A stretch of 64,000 nt of DNA from Treponema sp. UBA1226 (GTDB lineage: Bacteria; Spirochaetota; Spirochaetia; Treponematales; Treponemataceae): the NCBI GenBank assembly GCA_002309195.1, contig DBWY01000004.1:86211-150210 (forward strand), written 5' to 3'. The translations under genes were made by a program, and so were the position numbers. Below, one piece after another: positions 43,628-52,427 of this stretch. The notes beneath the pieces were generated by a model. That model did no database searches. It saw only the letters and a program-made list of their open reading frames with translations, and had not been told where the DNA came from. Each line of letters starts with the position of its first letter. The first letter of the stretch is position 1.

Positions 43628-45007
43628 TTACTGCGCTTTCCTTTCTTTTATATTAAGGCAATATTTTTCATCTTTATCTGCCGTGCCGTAAAAATATTCG
43701 TAATAAATGTCTTCGGTCGTTTTTTTTGACGTATTAAAAAGATAATATCGAAAACCTTTTTCGTCATTGATTAACTTATTTCTATCTCTAAACGGAATTG
43801 ACTCAGGTATATTGCATGAAAATTTTTCCTGATTAAGAGGACTTCCCTTAAAGCAGATGTTTCCCGGATTTTCAAGATCAGATGCAGAAATTATTCCATA
43901 ATCGATTTTAAAACTCAAAATCCTGTAAAGCGAATCTTCGATTTTCTTTAAAAACTCAGGATCTTCTTCGCAGATTGCAATAAAAATCTTAAGCCATTTT
44001 TTAAAAGTTTTCTGACTTATCATAATACAGTTAATACCCGCATCAACTGCCATCCTGCATGCTTTTTCAGGAGAATAACCGTTATCAATAAGAGCACCCA
44101 TAAAAATGTCGTCAGAAAAAATCAATCCGTCATATCCAATTTTAGTACGCAGTATATCTGTTACCCAGAACCTGCTCAAACATGACGGATGGCTGTCATA
44201 GGAAGGAACTACCGCATGACTCATAAGAACACCGGCAGGATGACTTTCTTCTATGATTTTAGAAAAAGTTTCTGTAATTTCATCAAATTCTTCCTTTGAC
44301 ATTTCTATTTTAGGAAGCCCTGTATGTGGATCTACATTTGTATTTCCAGGAAAATGTTTTAAAATCGCCGCTACTTCATTTTTCTGATATGCGCTTACAC
44401 ATTCAGAAGAATATTTTATAACGCTGTCTTTGTTTCCGTAACTTCTTCCGCTTAAAAAATCTTTATTTTTATCTGTACAGATTTCAGAAACAGGTGCAAG
44501 ATTTAAATTAAAACCAAGAGAACGCATCTGTTTTGCATAACTTTCATAAAGTTCAAAGGTCTTATCCGCTGTAAGACAGTTTGATACACGCTCGTTTTCT
44601 GCAAGAGGTCCTGCAACACTTCGAAGTCTGTTTACATAACCGCCTTCTACATCGACGCACAGATATGGAACGATAGAACCCTGCATATAAGCATGCTCAA
44701 TGATGGAATCTGTAAAACTCATTATCTTTGATGCATTGTCAGCGATATTATATCCGAAAAAAATATATCCACCCGGAATAAGTGTCTTTTTAACGCCATC
44801 CTTTTCATAATACTCAACGCTTAAAAATTTATCATCGTTTTCAAGATTGATAAGAAAAAGCTGGGCAATTTTTTCTTCAAGAGAAAGAGAATCTGTATAA
44901 GTTTTTATAATCTGTTCTCTAGAGTCCGGTTGATTAATCTCGTCTGCTAAAATATTAGAAATCGGAAGAATCGTCAGGAACAGAGAACATATCAAGACTT
45001 TCGTCAT
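43628..45007 (-). CDS. Exported GH3 beta-N-acetylhexosaminidase-like glycosidase
   Basis: 459 residues from ATG 45005-45007, chosen because it opens a signal peptide (MTKVLICSLFLTILPISN...LAD). GH3/NagZ motifs: DVEGGYVNRL, LNLAPVSEI, FLSGRSYG, KHFPGNTNVDPHTGLP (acid/base His-Asp loop), and the nucleophile region LIFSDDIFMGAL. I infer removal of beta-GlcNAc from peptidoglycan fragments or other glycans, here outside the cytoplasm, whereas E. coli NagZ is cytosolic. The start lies inside the TRAP permease gene (53-bp overlap), which ties it to the transporter. Confidence 0.85.
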   Translation of the reverse strand: MTKVLICSLFLTILPISNILADEINQPDSREQIIKTYTDSLSLEEKIAQLFLINLENDDKFLSVEYYEKDGVKKTLIPGGYIFFGYNIADNASKIMSFTDSIIEHAYMQGSIVPYLCVDVEGGYVNRLRSVAGPLAENERVSNCLTADKTFELYESYAKQMRSLGFNLNLAPVSEICTDKNKDFLSGRSYGNKDSVIKYSSECVSAYQKNEVAAILKHFPGNTNVDPHTGLPKIEMSKEEFDEITETFSKIIEESHPAGVLMSHAVVPSYDSHPSCLSRFWVTDILRTKIGYDGLIFSDDIFMGALIDNGYSPEKACRMAVDAGINCIMISQKTFKKWLKIFIAICEEDPEFLKKIEDSLYRILSFKIDYGIISASDLENPGNICFKGSPLNQEKFSCNIPESIPFRDRNKLINDEKGFRYYLFNTSKKTTEDIYYEYFYGTADKDEKYCLNIKERKAQ

Positions 45008-46979
45008 ATTCTTCTGAGTCATAATTAAATTCATATTCAGCATCAGCAGGCTCAACTTCATCGATTGCATCCGGTGACGGCTTTACAAGACATGTCGTCA
45101 ATGCCGGAACATATGTTACAAGAAGCAGAACTGCAATCTGGACAGCGAGGAAAGGCATTACACCTTTGATAACTTTAGAAACCGGTTTTTTAAATGCATA
45201 AGAAGAAATAAACAAGTCCATTCCAACCGGTGGAGTTAAGAATCCAATTGAAAGGTTCATCAAAAAGATTACACCCGACTGAACTTCCGGGATTCCTAAA
45301 GCCTTTCCTGCATAAAGAAGAAGCGGCGAAATGATAAGGATTGCAGAATACAAATCCATAAGACAGCCGACAATGAGCAGGACGATGTTCATCAAAAAGA
45401 GGAACGCATATTTATTTGAAACATAAGTCGTTATAAACTCTGTTACGATTTCAGGAACGTTGGCGTCCTGCATGAAATATGAAAGACCTGCAGCCGCGCC
45501 GATGATAAATAAAACTCCGCCCGAAACAGGAACAGATTCTGCAACAACTCTTGCTGCCCCTCTGATTGTAAAATCCTTTCTGATGAATGTTTCAAGACAG
45601 AATGTATAGATTACTGCAAACGAAGCTACCTGGAAAAGATTAAAGAATCCCGTAAAGTATGTAAGGCAGAAAAGAACAGGAAGAAGAAGCTCAAATACAC
45701 AATCCTTTAAAGATGAAAGAATTGCCTTTAAAGAAAATTTAGTTCGTTCAGTATTTTTATCAAAAATGATTCCCATGACAATCATTGCAACAGCCATAAT
45801 CGTTCCCGGAATCAAAGCAGCAACAAAAAGGTTTGTTATGTCAAAGCCCTTGCTGAACTGCGTAATATTTGACGTAAAATACATGATGATTGCAACGCTC
45901 GGAGGAAAAAGAAGTCCAAGTGCGCCGCTTGATGTAATAAGGCTTTCTGCCCTGTCTTTATCATAACCAGAGCCTGTAAGGATAATCGAAAGAAGTGAAC
46001 CGAGTGCAAGAATCGTTACACCGCTTACTCCTGTAAATGTAGAAAAGAAAGTAAGAACCAGAACCGTTGCTACAACCGTTCCGCCCCTGAACCATCCGAA
46101 AAGAGAATTAAAGAGGTTTACAAATCTCTTTCCTGCACTTCCCTGCGCAAGAATATATCCTGCAATCGTAAAAAGCGGAATTGCAGTTACGTTTTTATCT
46201 GTAAGCTTTGCATGTGCTTCGAGAATAATCATGTCGACATATCCGCCGGACTTTGAAAAAAGCACATAAGTAATTCCGCTTATAACTACAAAAAGCGGAA
46301 CTCCTGCAAATGCAAGAAGAATCATTGCAATTACTAAAATCCATACAGATTTTTCGCAGAACAGATTCCACAAATCAAAAATCTTAAATAAAACAGGAAA
46401 CTCAGACTGCCCCGTAACATACCAGAGGATTCCTGTAATGGAACTCATCGAAGTAATCAAACCGAGTAAGATTCCGACGATTCCTGCAATTTTATTCTTT
46501 CTTCTGCTTACTGCCATCACAACCATAGCGATATAGCAGACAGGCATAAAGAAAAAGAAAATGCGTTCAGAGAAAACTCCGAACACTTTATTTATAAACT
46601 GGTCACGATTTACAAGCTGACAGAATGCAGTTAAAAAAAGCTGAATGAGAATCATAGGAGTTACAGCATCTGTAACACAGTCAATGACTTTCTTTACTTT
46701 CTCGGGCAGCTTTTCTGTAAGGCTTGCAAGACTAAGATGCTTGCTTTCGCGCCATGTGATAATCCCCGCTATACATGCAAACAGAAATCCAAAGTTTACA
46801 ATAATCGCATCTGCGTTTAAAACCTGTAAGTGCAGGTTATCCTGCATTATCTTTATTACGAGTGTCGTAACAGTAAGAATGATTATAAGTATAAAAGCAA
46901 ATAAATCTTCTGCAAAATCTATCGGCTTTTTATCTTTTGGAATGATTTTTCCGTCTGCATTTATAAAAGGGTTTTTCAA
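44955..46979 (-). CDS. TRAP transporter permease, fused small (DctQ) and large (DctM) subunits
   Basis: 674 residues, about 16-17 membrane segments. Residues about 20-185 have the four-helix DctQ pattern; from about 215 the DctM fold begins, with IPLFTIAGYILAQGS, SGALGLLFPPSVAI and a mirrored NLSIGFLTPPVGMDLFI half. TTG start at 46977-46979 follows the preceding stop directly, with GAGGTG upstream. The C-terminus is acidic (Asp/Glu/Ser/Tyr rich). It forms a Na+-driven secondary importer with the binding protein next to it. The fusion and a TatT partner match the TPAT class described in T. pallidum. Confidence 0.93.
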   Translation of the reverse strand: MKNPFINADGKIIPKDKKPIDFAEDLFAFILIIILTVTTLVIKIMQDNLHLQVLNADAIIVNFGFLFACIAGIITWRESKHLSLASLTEKLPEKVKKVIDCVTDAVTPMILIQLFLTAFCQLVNRDQFINKVFGVFSERIFFFFMPVCYIAMVVMAVSRRKNKIAGIVGILLGLITSMSSITGILWYVTGQSEFPVLFKIFDLWNLFCEKSVWILVIAMILLAFAGVPLFVVISGITYVLFSKSGGYVDMIILEAHAKLTDKNVTAIPLFTIAGYILAQGSAGKRFVNLFNSLFGWFRGGTVVATVLVLTFFSTFTGVSGVTILALGSLLSIILTGSGYDKDRAESLITSSGALGLLFPPSVAIIMYFTSNITQFSKGFDITNLFVAALIPGTIMAVAMIVMGIIFDKNTERTKFSLKAILSSLKDCVFELLLPVLFCLTYFTGFFNLFQVASFAVIYTFCLETFIRKDFTIRGAARVVAESVPVSGGVLFIIGAAAGLSYFMQDANVPEIVTEFITTYVSNKYAFLFLMNIVLLIVGCLMDLYSAILIISPLLLYAGKALGIPEVQSGVIFLMNLSIGFLTPPVGMDLFISSYAFKKPVSKVIKGVMPFLAVQIAVLLLVTYVPALTTCLVKPSPDAIDEVEPADAEYEFNYDSEEYDESLDMFSVPDDSSDF

Positions 46980-48008
46980 TTATTCACCTCGATATTTTTT
47001 TAAGAACACTTCAATCTGTTCATAAAACTGTTTGTTTACTACAGGATTACTTCCTTCGTACATAAAGTGCAGGTCTTTTCTAAACGAATCTTCCCAGACT
47101 TTTTTCTGTGCGTCGGTAGGATTAAAAACCTTACATCCGTTTTTTTCACAGAGGCTAAGATATTCTGCATCCATTTTTTTCTGGTCTGCAATAAATTTTG
47201 CTTCTGCTTTCTTGATACTCTGCATTAAAGCCGGCTTGTATTTATCCGGGATTGCTTCCCAGTCTTTTTTATTCATGATAAAGCCGACCATTACAGGTGC
47301 AAGCGGAATATTATTAACATTTACAAGGTTTTTATAATACTGAGCAGCATATGCGTACATCGGAATCGTAAAAAGTCCTTCTACGTCACCAGAAGAAATG
47401 CTTGACTGGAGCTTGTCTGCAGGAACATCCTGTGTTAAGTATCCGGCAGATTTAAATGCGTTGCTCAATGCAGGAGATGTAAGGCCTCCGATTGCAAGAC
47501 GAACTTTTCTTAATTCATCAGGAGTATATGCAGGCTTAGAAGTAAAGAAGTAAGCCCAGCCGATGTTAAACCAGCCTAAAACTACATAGCCTTTTTCATC
47601 AAATGCTTTCTGCATTGTCGGGGTAAATTCTTTAAGAACTGCGTTTACTTCATCCTGATTTCTGAACATAAACGGAGCACACAAAGTCATTACGTTTGAT
47701 TTTGGTGCAAAATCATCAAGTCCCATCGAAGTAAATACTGCACCACCAATCGGAGCTTTCTGTCCAGGACGAACAGCGTTGAGCTTTTTAACAACTCCGC
47801 CTTCTCCACCCATTGCGTCAGAAGTCATAAACTGGAGGATGATTTCTCCGTTTGTAATTGTTGCCCATTCTTTAGCAATCTGTCTCTGCTGAACGTCCCA
47901 CGAAGAACGAGCAGGTGCAACAGATGCAATCTTTATTGTTGTCTGTGCAAATGCAGTCTGTGATAAAACAGCAGCTGCAAGAATAAAAATCTTTTTTAAT
48001 GCTTTCAT
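46980..48008 (-). CDS. TRAP transporter substrate-binding protein (DctP/TatP-like)
   Basis: 342 residues, signal peptide about 1-21 (no lipobox cysteine, cleavage after AFA). DctP-fold marks: TIKIASVAPARSSWDVQQRQIAKEW, GGAVFTSMGLDD, and the RLAIGG segment around the usual substrate-binding arginine of the family. It delivers an unknown ligand to the fused permease. GGGAG precedes the ATG. Encoded between tatT and the permease, as in T. pallidum tp0956-tp0958 by recollection. Confidence 0.92.
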   Translation of the reverse strand: MKALKKIFILAAAVLSQTAFAQTTIKIASVAPARSSWDVQQRQIAKEWATITNGEIILQFMTSDAMGGEGGVVKKLNAVRPGQKAPIGGAVFTSMGLDDFAPKSNVMTLCAPFMFRNQDEVNAVLKEFTPTMQKAFDEKGYVVLGWFNIGWAYFFTSKPAYTPDELRKVRLAIGGLTSPALSNAFKSAGYLTQDVPADKLQSSISSGDVEGLFTIPMYAYAAQYYKNLVNVNNIPLAPVMVGFIMNKKDWEAIPDKYKPALMQSIKKAEAKFIADQKKMDAEYLSLCEKNGCKVFNPTDAQKKVWEDSFRKDLHFMYEGSNPVVNKQFYEQIEVFLKKYRGE

Positions 48009-48032
48009 AATATTATCTCCCGTAAAACTTGA

Positions 48033-49013
48033 TTACCATTCAATAAAATAATCATCAATATGATCCAGAAGTCTCTGTGCCTTTTTCTGATTGATTACAT
48101 TCATAAGGCACGAAGAAGGTTCTGCGTCAGGATCGATGCTCAATGCTTTGTTCAATGATTCAACGAAACCGTCTTTATCTCCTTCAGGTATGCAGAAAGA
48201 TTTAGCCTTTGTAACATAATTTCCTGCAAGTTTACCCTTGGAATACTTCATTCCCTGTTCAAAACAATAAACACCCCTGTCGTAGTCTCCGCCAAAATCA
48301 GATGGAGCAGCAACATAAATCTGAGTCAAAACGTCCCAGATTGCACCGTCAGAATAATCAGGTTTGAGTTCTGCAAGGCGCTCAAGAATTGCGATATGTC
48401 CTTTGATTGCTCCGATTATATTTGAATCAAGCGGATTAAGTGCAAATGACGCAAAAAATCCTGCGCACGCCCAGTACATTGCATTTACGTCGTTTGCAGT
48501 AATTTTTTCGACATAAGACTTTATCTTTTCTTCGTCACTTCCTTCGATTGCTTCTGTAAAACCTTTAAATCGCGATTCAAAAACACCAAAAATCAAATCA
48601 TGACCACGAAGGTAATGAAGTTTGGCTCTTTCAAATTCTGCAACCTGTTCATCAAGCAGTCTAGGATCTGTCATAAGTTCAGCTTTAGACTCTACGCAAA
48701 GATTTGCATACATTACATTCAATGAACCGAGCATGATTGTATTTCCCTGATGCTCCGGGTTTTCGATATGCATAATTTCGTAGAGTTTTAAAATGACAGG
48801 CAGTACTTCCTGTACGATGACCGGATCTTTTTCTCCCATAAATGCCAGCATGGGATCAGGGTCAGATTCTTTTACTTTTGCAGGTATTCCCTTTTTGTTT
48901 GCAGAAGACAAACCGTCAGAAACACCATTTAAAATCATGGTTTTACAGGAAGTAAAGCTGCAAGCCACAGCCAAACTTACTGATAAAACAACTAATCGCT
49001 CACTAAGTTTCAT
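48033..49013 (-). CDS. tatT: TatT-like TPR lipoprotein of a TPAT TRAP system
   Basis: 326 residues; lipobox FTSC with Cys23. The mature part is alpha-helical with TPR-like helix pairs (for example MYANLCVESKAEL, AEFERAKLHYLRG, MYWACAGFFASFALNP). This matches T. pallidum Tp0956 (TatT), a trimeric TPR lipoprotein that binds the TRAP substrate-binding protein. First gene of the transporter operon. The ATG is 6 nt after a TAAAAT -10 box, with no SD, so it is predicted leaderless. Confidence 0.85.
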   Translation of the reverse strand: MKLSERLVVLSVSLAVACSFTSCKTMILNGVSDGLSSANKKGIPAKVKESDPDPMLAFMGEKDPVIVQEVLPVILKLYEIMHIENPEHQGNTIMLGSLNVMYANLCVESKAELMTDPRLLDEQVAEFERAKLHYLRGHDLIFGVFESRFKGFTEAIEGSDEEKIKSYVEKITANDVNAMYWACAGFFASFALNPLDSNIIGAIKGHIAILERLAELKPDYSDGAIWDVLTQIYVAAPSDFGGDYDRGVYCFEQGMKYSKGKLAGNYVTKAKSFCIPEGDKDGFVESLNKALSIDPDAEPSSCLMNVINQKKAQRLLDHIDDYFIEW

Positions 49014-49019
49014 ATGACA

Positions 49020-49048
49020 ATTTTATTAAAAATAGGAATAATAGTCAA
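49020..49048 (-). promoter_or_regulatory. tatT operon promoter, predicted leaderless
   Basis: Minus sense: TTGACT (49048-49043), 17-bp spacer, TAAAAT (49025-49020), then 6 nt to ATG 49013. Confidence 0.65.
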
Positions 49049-49091
49049 ATATTACGTCATATAATAAGAAGAAACTTATATTAGAACCGGC

Positions 49092-49136
49092 GCAGGTTTA
49101 AGCATCGCTTATGCGCGGCCTTAAATTAATACCTGC
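49092..49136. repeat. Nested inverted repeat at the 3' end of the SDR gene
   Basis: GCAGGT (49092-49097) / ACCTGC (49131-49136), TTAAG (49098-49102) / CTTAA (49120-49124), GCAT (49102-49105) / ATGC (49111-49114). It overlaps the last codons and stop of the SDR gene. It would fold as a long hairpin but has no T tract, so a classical terminator is not claimed. Confidence 0.55.
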
Positions 49137-49968
49137 ACGGGCGCTTTGCATACTTGTACGTAAACCAGGCACCGGCAAAACGGCCTATAAAACGTGACAT
49201 AAACGCATTAAATTTCCATTTAAATGCCCACAGTGCAATTACCCGGTGTTTCGAAGCCGACTTTAAGGCGTGGAGTACGGTTTTTGGCGCAGATTTACCA
49301 TGAAGAACTTCTTTTCTAGCTCCGTTTGACGCGACATTTGCAAACTCTGTCGATACAGAACCCGGACAAACGGCCGTAACATAGATTCCCTTTTCCTTTA
49401 ACTCTGCGGCAAGCGCAACAGAAAAAGAAAGCACGTAGCTTTTTGTCGCAGCGTATACTGCAAAATTTCCAAGCGGAATAAAAGCAGCAAGGCTTGCGAT
49501 ATTTATAATCGTACAACCTCTGTTCATAAACGGAACTGCAATTCCAGTAATGCCTGTAAGGGATGTACAGTTTAAATCTATCATATCAAGTTCTTTTTCT
49601 ATCGGAGTCTGTGTAAACTCGCCGTAAGTTCCAAAGCCCGCATTGTTTATTAAAAGCGCAATTTCAAAGCCTTCATTTTTTTCTGTCATCTGTTCAGTCT
49701 TTAAAAGAGCTTTGACAGCATTTACTCCTGCCCTTCCTGCAAGATTTGCTTCTATAGGAATTATTCTAGGATATTCTTTTGAAGTATTTTTTTCTGCGAT
49801 AAGTGACATGTCAAACTGAATTTCTGTAAGGCGGTCAATACGTCTTGCTAAAATCCAGATTTCATCTATTTTACCGAAATTATATTTTTCGCTGTTTGTA
49901 AAAATTTCTTTTACAAATTCTTTTCCCATCCCGGAACTTGCACCGGTAACGATACATATTCTTTTCAT
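49126..49968 (-). CDS. Short-chain dehydrogenase/reductase
   Basis: 280 residues. TGASSGMG (NAD(P) binding), NNAGFG, and the catalytic YAATK with Ser about 14 residues before it. Near-classical SDR with a C-terminal basic amphipathic stretch (FMSRFIGRFAGAWFTYKYAKR) that could touch a membrane. Substrate unknown. Fourteen bases after the TtcA-like gene and probably cotranscribed. Confidence 0.88.
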   Translation of the reverse strand: MKRICIVTGASSGMGKEFVKEIFTNSEKYNFGKIDEIWILARRIDRLTEIQFDMSLIAEKNTSKEYPRIIPIEANLAGRAGVNAVKALLKTEQMTEKNEGFEIALLINNAGFGTYGEFTQTPIEKELDMIDLNCTSLTGITGIAVPFMNRGCTIINIASLAAFIPLGNFAVYAATKSYVLSFSVALAAELKEKGIYVTAVCPGSVSTEFANVASNGARKEVLHGKSAPKTVLHALKSASKHRVIALWAFKWKFNAFMSRFIGRFAGAWFTYKYAKRPCRY

Positions 49969-49982
49969 GATAATATTATCAG

Positions 49983-50690
49983 TTATGGAAGATATTCAGT
50001 CAAGATATTTTTTAAAGAGTCAAACATGTGCTGCTTTTTTACCGGATCTCCACCAGTAAGAAACTCAAGTTTTTTTCTGGCTTCTTTTCTAAAAGAGTTT
50101 TCCTGATAAGTACACGTGCAGACCTGCGAAATATAACCTGATTTTTCTGCATGTTCAATTATCTTGTCTTCTGTAACATAACAAAGCGGGCGTATAATTG
50201 TAAGCGGATATTTTTTATAATTTAAAATCGGAGCCATCGTAGAAAGCTCACCTTTTTCAAGCATGTTCATCAAAAGAGTTTCAAGAATATCGTCCATATG
50301 GTGGCCTAAAACAAGCTTATTGTAATTATTGTCAATTGCATATTTTATAAGTTCTGTGCGCCTTTGAGTCGAACACCAGAAACAGTTCATCTTTTTATCT
50401 TTTTTTAAGCGGCCAAGCACATCGACTTTTATGTTCTCGCATTCCATGTTCCACAAAGAAAAGGTTTCTTTTAATTCTTGAGACAGAGGCTTTGTAATTT
50501 CTGTTTCTATGTGAACAGCCTTAACATAAAAATCGCAGTCCTTTCTTTTTATTCTGTTAGAAAAATATTCAGCAAGGACAGTTGAGTCTTTTCCGCCAGA
50601 AGCTGCAATAAGAAGTCTGTCCCCGCTTTTAATGAGATTGTAGTCAAAAATCGCCTTGTCTATAAGACTGAATATAAGAGGCTGTCCCAT
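49983..50690 (-). CDS. TtcA-like PP-loop tRNA thiolation enzyme
   Basis: 235 residues from ATG 50688-50690. PP-loop SGGKDST, a CFWC pair, the GHHMDD motif, and a later CTCTYQENSFRKEARKKL segment are the marks of the TtcA/TtuA-type ATPases that thiolate tRNA using an Fe-S cluster. By similarity it makes 2-thiocytidine at position 32. A start 12 codons upstream is rejected: it lies within the promoter. The chosen ATG is 7 nt after the -10 box without SD, so it is predicted leaderless. Confidence 0.84.
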   Translation of the reverse strand: MGQPLIFSLIDKAIFDYNLIKSGDRLLIAASGGKDSTVLAEYFSNRIKRKDCDFYVKAVHIETEITKPLSQELKETFSLWNMECENIKVDVLGRLKKDKKMNCFWCSTQRRTELIKYAIDNNYNKLVLGHHMDDILETLLMNMLEKGELSTMAPILNYKKYPLTIIRPLCYVTEDKIIEHAEKSGYISQVCTCTYQENSFRKEARKKLEFLTGGDPVKKQHMFDSLKNILTEYLP

Positions 50691-50697
50691 AAATAAA

Positions 50698-50739
50698 ATC
50701 TTAAAATAAATTGACACTATTGGCAAGATTTTGGATAAT
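50698..50739. promoter_or_regulatory. Two divergent, overlapping leaderless promoters
   Basis: + strand: TTGACA (50711-50716), 17 bp, GATAAT (50734-50739), 7 nt to ATG 50747. - strand: TTGCCA (50726-50721), 17 bp, TAAGAT (50703-50698), 7 nt to ATG 50690. The two promoters overlap across their spacers and -35 regions; only 56 bp separate the two start codons. Confidence 0.65.
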
Positions 50740-50746
50740 TTAAGCT

Positions 50747-51742
50747 ATGGATTTAGAGATGCTTGAATTTCGCGCATCGGTTATGCAGAAGATACGCGCG
50801 TTTTTCATTAAAAAAGGATTTTTAGAACTCGACACACCGGCTTTAAGCAGAGACTTGATTCCAGAAACATGCCTTGAAGTTTTTAAAACTGAATACATAA
50901 AGCCCTGGATAGAAGAAAAAATTCCTTTGTATCTTGTTCCGTCACCGGAGATTTACATTAAAAAAATAATCTCGCAGCATAAAAAAGATGTGTTCCAGAT
51001 TTCAAAATGCTATCGTAACATCGAATCTGTCGGAAACATTCACAGCCCAGAGTTTACAATGCTTGAATATTACAAGATGAATGCTTCTTACATGGATACT
51101 GCGCGCCTTACAGAAGAACTTTTTAACGAGCTTCTTCCTCCAAAACCTGATGCAGGACAGCCAGATTCTTTTTCTTACATGAGACCGCCGTTTTATCATT
51201 TAAGAATAGATGACGCATTTAAACAGTATGCAGGCTTTGCATTATCTTCATGTCCGGAAAGTGCCGACCTTGCACGTCATGCGCGCGAGCTTGGTCTTGA
51301 AGAAAGTAAAGACAATCCGTTTGAAAGCTGGGCATGGGACGACCTTTACGAGCTTATTTTAGTTCACTGCGTAGAGCCCCACCTTCCGAAGGATGTTCCT
51401 GTAATGCTGATGGACTACCCGGCCAAAGTTCCGTGTCTTGCCCAGGAGTTTTACAAAAACGGAATGTACTGGAAAGAAAGGTTTGAACTTTACTGCGCTG
51501 GAATCGAGCTTTGTAACTGTTATTCAGAAGAAACAGACCCTAAAAAAATAAAGAAGTACTTCGAAGATGAATCAGAACAGAAAAAGAAATTTGCAAGAAT
51601 TCAGCATGAAACAGACGAAAACTACTGGAAGATTTTCGAAAGCTTTCCTAAATGCTCGGGAAACGCAATCGGAGTGGATCGTCTCATTGCCCTTTTGAGC
51701 GGTCATAAAACGATAGAAAGTGTCTTGCCATTTTTACTGTAA
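50747..51742 (+). CDS. epmA: EF-P lysine ligase (EpmA/GenX/YjeA-like, truncated LysRS paralogue)
   Basis: 331 residues, class II aminoacyl-tRNA synthetase catalytic core without the anticodon-binding domain. Motif 2 is KCYRNIES...HSPEFTMLEYYK and motif 3 is GNAIGVDRLIALL. Family members attach (R)-beta-lysine to EF-P. The efp gene follows 50 bp downstream on the same strand, which supports this over a house-keeping LysRS. EpmB, which makes beta-lysine, is not in the window. ATG 50747 is 7 nt after the -10 box with no SD. Confidence 0.88.
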   Translation: MDLEMLEFRASVMQKIRAFFIKKGFLELDTPALSRDLIPETCLEVFKTEYIKPWIEEKIPLYLVPSPEIYIKKIISQHKKDVFQISKCYRNIESVGNIHSPEFTMLEYYKMNASYMDTARLTEELFNELLPPKPDAGQPDSFSYMRPPFYHLRIDDAFKQYAGFALSSCPESADLARHARELGLEESKDNPFESWAWDDLYELILVHCVEPHLPKDVPVMLMDYPAKVPCLAQEFYKNGMYWKERFELYCAGIELCNCYSEETDPKKIKKYFEDESEQKKKFARIQHETDENYWKIFESFPKCSGNAIGVDRLIALLSGHKTIESVLPFLL

Positions 51743-51753
51743 ATATCTATAAT
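51725..51753 (+). promoter_or_regulatory. efp promoter inside the end of epmA
   Basis: TTGCCA (51725-51730), 17-bp spacer, TATAAT (51748-51753). Predicted start near 51760 and a 33-nt leader with GTGAGG. Confidence 0.7.
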
Positions 51754-51792
51754 AATAGAAATTAACATGCTTTTTAATTTGTGAGGTTTTAT

Positions 51793-52359
51793 ATGATTAG
51801 AGGCGGCGAAATTAACAAGGGTACAGTTCTTATTATCAAGAACGCTCCATACCTTGTTGTAGAAAGAGAATTTGTAAACCCTGGAAAAGGAACTGCATTT
51901 GCTCGCTGCAAACTTAAGAACTTAAAGGACGGTTCAGTATTGAGCCAGCAGGTTTTTAAAACACCTGATACTTTCGAAGATGCAACTGTAGACACAATCA
52001 ATGCACAGTATATTTATTCAGAAGCAGATGCTTATATCTTCCAGAACTCAGAAACATTTGACCAGATTTCTGTTCCTACTGAATTAAACCCGGACCTTAA
52101 ATATTATCTTCGTGACGACATCGATTACCAGATTGTAATCTGGGACGGAAATCCTATCGATGTTAAAGTTCCACAGAAGATGCAGTTTATCGTTGAAGAA
52201 TCAGAAAACTACATCAAAGGCGATACAGTAAGTGGTGCAACAAAGCCTATTACAACAGAAACAGGACTTACAGTTCGCGTTCCTCTGTTCATCAAACAGG
52301 GCGAAAAAATCGTAGTTAACACAGAAACTAATGAATACGTAGAAAGAATTAACAAATAA
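51793..52359 (+). CDS. efp: Translation elongation factor P
   Basis: 188 residues from ATG 51793 (GTGAGG six bases upstream; an in-frame start four codons earlier is inside the SD). Begins MIRGGEINKGT; Lys32 in NPGKGTAF is the position modified by EpmA. The second domain has RDDIDYQIVIWDGNP and the C-terminal domain GDTVSGATKPITTETGL. It relieves ribosomes stalled at polyproline. Has both its own promoter and possible read-through from epmA. Confidence 0.95.
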   Translation: MIRGGEINKGTVLIIKNAPYLVVEREFVNPGKGTAFARCKLKNLKDGSVLSQQVFKTPDTFEDATVDTINAQYIYSEADAYIFQNSETFDQISVPTELNPDLKYYLRDDIDYQIVIWDGNPIDVKVPQKMQFIVEESENYIKGDTVSGATKPITTETGLTVRVPLFIKQGEKIVVNTETNEYVERINK

Positions 52360-52375
52360 TTCTTTTTTGTTTTAC

Positions 52376-52413
52376 AAATCCCGCGACCTTTTACGGTAAG
52401 TGGGATTTTTTTT
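52376..52413. terminator. Rho-independent terminator after efp
   Basis: AAATCCC / GGGATTT stem with inner ACC/GGT pairing, then eight T on the + strand. The convergent rluA-type gene ends 15 bp beyond. Confidence 0.85.
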
Positions 52414-52427
52414 GCCCAACTCTTATT

